Shown here: positions 61,234-64,000 of the stretch, one piece after another
Layout of the letters: the number at the start of each line of letters is the position of its first letter
How positions within the stretch are numbered: position 1 is the first letter of the stretch
Origin: a virus
Length of the DNA stretch: 64,000 bases
Virus record (IMG/VR): IMGVR_UViG_3300021371_000013
Coordinates: 1 to 64,000 of that record
Strand: one strand, 5' to 3'
The notes under the pieces: model-generated
The model's input: the letters and a program-made list of their open reading frames with translations, nothing else
Told to the model about the DNA's origin: nothing
Databases searched by the model: none
Translations under genes and position numbers: made by a program

Positions 61234-61655
61234 TGCTTCTACTTCCCACAGAAAAATATATATTTGACGAAAGTTCACGGCTTAATTTTTACGACAAGCT
61301 AGAAACCTTTCAAGAATACTTTGTTGATAAAATGTTGATGATGGGTGTGTCCGCAAATGGATCAGATGTAAAACAAATAAACTTCGAAAAAAACACAGAT
61401 CATGGAGATTTATTTTATTCAATATTAATTGAAGCTATTTCCACAACTCAGCCATTCTTAACAGCAGATCTTGTAAGCGATAAGCGTCGCGAAATGCAGT
61501 GTTGTTTTTATGACTTTGGAAAATCAGAAAGTGTAAGGTACATATATATGTTACAAAACGCAATGGACTGGACGAGTAAAGATGATTTTTGCTGTCAATT
61601 ACATAGCCTAATAGAACCAACACAACAAGCAATAGAAAATTTCTGGCAAGCATGA
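61233..61655 (+). CDS. Hypothetical protein
   Basis: A 140-residue acidic protein. I use ATG 61233, overlapping the upstream TGA; the codon at 61227 is TTG. Sequence such as FYDKLETFQEYFVDKMLMMGV and FYDFGKSESVRYIYMLQNAMDW gives helix-strand alternation, with no recognised family. Confidence 0.5.
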   Translation: MLLLPTEKYIFDESSRLNFYDKLETFQEYFVDKMLMMGVSANGSDVKQINFEKNTDHGDLFYSILIEAISTTQPFLTADLVSDKRREMQCCFYDFGKSESVRYIYMLQNAMDWTSKDDFCCQLHSLIEPTQQAIENFWQA

Positions 61656-61942
61656 AAATAATAGACAAATTAAAATCACTCAATCCGTTTAAGAAAAAAA
61701 ATAAAGACAAAACAATACAACAATTTGTTCTTGAAAAAATAGCCGCGAAAAAGAAGCGTTTAAAAGATCACCCCGAAAACCTCACTAAGGAAGAGTGGAA
61801 AGTTATTTTAGACGAGATTGCATTTGGTTTCAAAGTAAAAGAAACGAACACAATTTTAAAATCTCCAACCCGAAAACGTCAACGCGAACAAAAAGTTGAG
61901 CGCGCATTTAAATTATTTGAAGTGTATATAAAACACTTATGA
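61652..61942 (+). CDS. Basic hypothetical protein
   Basis: A 96-residue lysine-rich protein (FKKKNKDKTIQQFVLEKIAAKKKRLKDH; a KVERAFKLFEVYIKHL helix at the end). It overlaps the preceding stop by 4 nt and the next start by 4 nt. Basic, helical proteins of this kind may bind nucleic acid, but no domain is visible. Confidence 0.5.
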   Translation: MKIIDKLKSLNPFKKKNKDKTIQQFVLEKIAAKKKRLKDHPENLTKEEWKVILDEIAFGFKVKETNTILKSPTRKRQREQKVERAFKLFEVYIKHL

Positions 61943-62157
61943 ATAAAAAAAATGATGACGACGAATTGTTTATCTCAGGCCCAAAAGATTACGACGAACA
62001 GACAGATTCGTTTCGAATGGATTTAGAGAATTTGATTTATCGCTATATTGACGAATACGACATCAATACGATTACAATCATTGGAGCATTGCAAGAAAAA
62101 GTGGTAGAGCTTGCAAGCGAAGGTAATGTAGAATTTGATTCTGATATAGATTCTTAG
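61939..62157 (+). CDS. Acidic hypothetical protein
   Basis: A 72-residue acidic protein (DDDELFISGP; YIDEYDINTITIIGALQEKVVEL) with one amphipathic helix. It is the last gene before the promoter at 62166. Its acidity complements the basic neighbour upstream, so they could form a pair (inference). Confidence 0.45.
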   Translation: MNKKNDDDELFISGPKDYDEQTDSFRMDLENLIYRYIDEYDINTITIIGALQEKVVELASEGNVEFDSDIDS

Positions 62158-62165
62158 TTTTTTTC

Positions 62166-62194
62166 TTGACTAAACCTATAGATTATGAGATAAT
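62166..62194 (+). promoter_or_regulatory. Early sigma70-type promoter with leaderless start
   Basis: TTGACT (62166-62171), a 17-bp spacer, GATAAT (62189-62194), 8 nt, ATG at 62203. Confidence 0.8.
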
Positions 62195-62202
62195 AGTCTC
62201 AT

Positions 62203-62472
62203 ATGAAGAAAATCGCATTAAACAAAGATGGTACTCCCCGCAAACGCCGCAATAGTGGCAAAGGCGGTTCCTCTATTGTGACCTTGTCTATTCAAGAGAT
62301 CCTTGACCTTGCTGCACAAGAAGTAACCTCTATTCCCGTCAGTGAAGATTGGGTTAAAGGTAGGCTTTACGCAAACTACTTAAGTGGCAAGTCAACTTCT
62401 CAAGATTTTTCTGAGCAACAATCAGTAGAAGATAAAATCGAATACGCGGTCACCGACTTTGACAATGAATAA
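62203..62472 (+). CDS. Hypothetical protein with basic N-terminus
   Basis: An 89-residue protein: a basic N-terminal tail (KDGTPRKRRNSGKGGSS), a helix (IQEILDLAAQEVTSI) and an acidic C-terminus. It is the first gene of the leaderless transcript that leads into the RuvB-like ATPase, overlapping it by 8 nt. It may load or regulate the ATPase, but this is only inference from order. Confidence 0.48.
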   Translation: MKKIALNKDGTPRKRRNSGKGGSSIVTLSIQEILDLAAQEVTSIPVSEDWVKGRLYANYLSGKSTSQDFSEQQSVEDKIEYAVTDFDNE

Positions 62473-63391
62473 TTATTTTTCACACTTAATTGGGCAAGAC
62501 AACGTAAAGAAAAAGCTCAATTTTTACCTTAAAGCATATCAGGCAACAAGCGTTTGCCCATTCTTAAACTTGGTTGGGGCCAAAGGTCTTGGTAAAACTT
62601 TATTCGCAAAAGAGTTCGCGAAAAACCTCAAGAATAAAGATGGAAGCAAGCGCCCATTCCTAGAGTTGAACTGTTCAACAATCAAGAATAACGCTCAGTT
62701 TTTTGAGCAAATCTTCATTCCATTGATTATGAACAACGAGATAACTATTCTTTTTGATGAAGCTCATGCTTTACCTAAAGATTTAACAATGGCGTTTCTT
62801 ACTATCTTCAATACCGAAAAAACAAACACAAAAGAATTTGTATACGACGACCAAACATTCACATTTGATTTCTCCAAGCAAACATTTATATTTGCAACTA
62901 CAGAGAGCGATAAACTATTTCCTCCATTAAAAGATCGTCTTAGCACAGTTGATTTTGAACAATACTCGAAAGACAATCTTTCTGATATAATCAAATTAAA
63001 TTGTGATGGCATAAACTTTAGCGATGAAGCATTGGATGCGCTATCTCTGACCGTTCGTGGTAACGCTCGAAACGCGGTCATGCGTTCCAAGGAAATTTCA
63101 TTGTACTGTGAAAGTGAGAATCAAAATACATTCAAAATGTCAGATTATAATGAATTAACTGACCTGCTTGGTATTTTGCCTCACGGTATTACATGCACAG
63201 AGAAACAAATTCTAGAGATTCTCGCCGACAGAGGTAGTTGTAAATTACAAACGCTCTCTGCGGTCACAGGTTTAAGTCCAACAAGTTTAAGGCGTGACCA
63301 CGAAATCTATCTTTTAAGAAAAAACTTTATACAAATCGACGGCGAAAGAAAAATTACTAATTTTGGTAAAAAACTCGTACAATCAATATAA
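62465..63391 (+). CDS. RuvB-like AAA+ ATPase
   Basis: A 308-residue AAA+ protein from ATG 62465 (the longer frame begins with TTG). The N-terminus FSHLIGQDNVKKKL matches RuvB. Walker A GAKGLGKT is at 38-45, Walker B ITILFDEAH ends at ~101, sensor 1 is near FIFATTESD. The C-terminal ~85 residues form a winged helix (TCTEKQILEILADRGSCKLQTLSAVTGLSPTSLRRD), as in RuvB. RuvB drives branch migration; here the partner would be an unlinked RuvA-like protein or a phage nuclease. The start overlaps the preceding gene by 8 nt. Confidence 0.83.
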   Translation: MNNYFSHLIGQDNVKKKLNFYLKAYQATSVCPFLNLVGAKGLGKTLFAKEFAKNLKNKDGSKRPFLELNCSTIKNNAQFFEQIFIPLIMNNEITILFDEAHALPKDLTMAFLTIFNTEKTNTKEFVYDDQTFTFDFSKQTFIFATTESDKLFPPLKDRLSTVDFEQYSKDNLSDIIKLNCDGINFSDEALDALSLTVRGNARNAVMRSKEISLYCESENQNTFKMSDYNELTDLLGILPHGITCTEKQILEILADRGSCKLQTLSAVTGLSPTSLRRDHEIYLLRKNFIQIDGERKITNFGKKLVQSI

Positions 63392-63397
63392 TAAAAC

Positions 63398-63592
63398 ATG
63401 ACGGAATCAAAACAAAAAACAGTATATGTAGTGACTCGCAATTCGCGAAGGATTGAAGATAGAAATTATGCATCCAAAGAAGATGCTCAAGTTCGCTCTG
63501 AAAAGCTTGTTGAAACACTAAAAAAGTGGAAAGATCCTGATCAGAGAAAAGTTAAGGTTGTAGAAACATCCTCTCCATCCAAGATACGATAG
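63398..63592 (+). CDS. Small basic hypothetical protein
   Basis: A 64-residue protein (VYVVTRNSRRIEDRNYASKED; RSEKLVETLKKW) with mixed charge and one long helix. The following nuclease-like frame starts at the last base of its stop. No family is recognised. Confidence 0.45.
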   Translation: MTESKQKTVYVVTRNSRRIEDRNYASKEDAQVRSEKLVETLKKWKDPDQRKVKVVETSSPSKIR

Positions 63593-64000
63593 TGGAAGAT
63601 TTACCGAGTCAAGAACAGAAGATTTCTTTTGAAGATCTTGCCGAATCTCGAGGTTATTCCCCCAAGCGTACTCGCAGGCATGACTTTAACAATGTAACGC
63701 ATCTGCTTAAAGCTAAAGGTAAGAATGGAAAACCTCTAGAAATTCGTTTTGATGTTAAGAAAATCAAAAACAAGAAACAAAGCCAAGAATGGTTATGGAT
63801 TGAGTTTAAAAATGCAAAGGGTGAAGACGGATGGATTCATGGTGACGCACATTTTGTAGCTTTTGAAAGAAACTACGACTTTGTTGTTGTGAATCGCAAA
63901 GAAATGGTGAAGATGTTGAACGGCGGAAAGATACGATACGATCTACCATTTGTTGATCTTGCCAAGAAAGCAAAGTATAGAATTTACAAAAGAAGCGGCA
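63592..64000 (+). CDS. Nuclease-like protein, N-terminal part (3' end outside window)
   Basis: A frame open from GTG 63592 to the window end (136 residues visible). EWLWIEFKNAKGEDGWIHGDAHFVAFE combines a strand, the E-x-K of WIEFKN and a G-x-A-x-x-x-A-F-E element, resembling resolvase or restriction-like (PD-(D/E)XK) phage nucleases. A preceding IRFDVKK segment could hold the Asp. Its position after the RuvB-like ATPase would suit a Holliday-junction or branch-point role. The fold is inferred from a short motif and needs the full sequence. Confidence 0.45.
   Translation, partial: MEDLPSQEQKISFEDLAESRGYSPKRTRRHDFNNVTHLLKAKGKNGKPLEIRFDVKKIKNKKQSQEWLWIEFKNAKGEDGWIHGDAHFVAFERNYDFVVVNRKEMVKMLNGGKIRYDLPFVDLAKKAKYRIYKRSG

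Overview
The window is an AT-rich piece of a large tailed-phage genome (Caudoviricetes). It carries an almost complete lambda-style long, non-contractile tail module: connector/neck-like genes, tail tube, assembly chaperones, tape measure, and M-, L-, K- and I+J-like tip proteins. It also has very large adhesins and a phage sigma factor, SSB, dNMP kinase, RuvB-like ATPase and tmRNA. No capsid, portal, terminase or polymerase gene is present, so those lie outside. The repertoire (many glycosyltransferases, a cysteine-free FmdB-like protein, G-x-I-P-N-F repeats in the tape measure) is typical of marine phages. The host cannot be named. Tryptophan-rich repeats in two tail proteins resemble repeats I associate with marine Verrucomicrobia/Lentisphaerae, but this is only a hint.

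Layout. (A) 1-8.55 kb: the end of a fibre gene, a J-domain protein and a small ORF on +, then a minus-strand run reading from 8546 down to 1365: hypothetical, dNMP kinase, sigma factor, SSB, glycosyltransferase, FmdB-like, three virion/fibre proteins. (B) 8.7-17.9 kb, plus strand: winged-helix-like protein and a sugar/glycan cluster (GT, HAD-nucleotidyltransferase fusion, GDPD-like, WavE-like), a fibre protein between terminators, then an SSB-tailed protein, a GT4 fused to half a GT9, the other GT9 half, and a possible annealing protein. (C) 48.7-17.9 kb, minus strand: chaperones, tape measure, tail tip and adhesins, ending in two S74-chaperone fibres. (D) 48.8-64 kb, mainly plus: neck/terminator-like genes, major tail protein, a divergently placed tube paralogue (minus), two fibre paralogues, then several short operons: deoxyribosyltransferase-like; GNAT + citrate-synthase-like + unknown; DUF736-like + holin-like + tmRNA + HNH; RuvB-like + nuclease-like.

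Two kinds of promoter stand out. Six sigma70-type promoters (TTGAC[A/T], exactly 17 bp, TATAAT-like) end only 5-8 nt before a start codon, so their transcripts should be leaderless. A second signal, GTGTA followed by exactly 9 nt and then a start codon, precedes five genes, mostly virion genes. It is a candidate late promoter for the phage sigma factor encoded at 7106-7702. Shine-Dalgarno sequences are rare; the clearest sits inside the HAD-nucleotidyltransferase fusion.

The features most worth follow-up are the phage tmRNA with an unusually long tag, the leaderless promoter architecture, the three-gene GNAT/citrate-synthase-like cassette, a PD-(D/E)XK-like domain embedded in the tape measure, and a domain shared by a tail-tube paralogue and a fibre.
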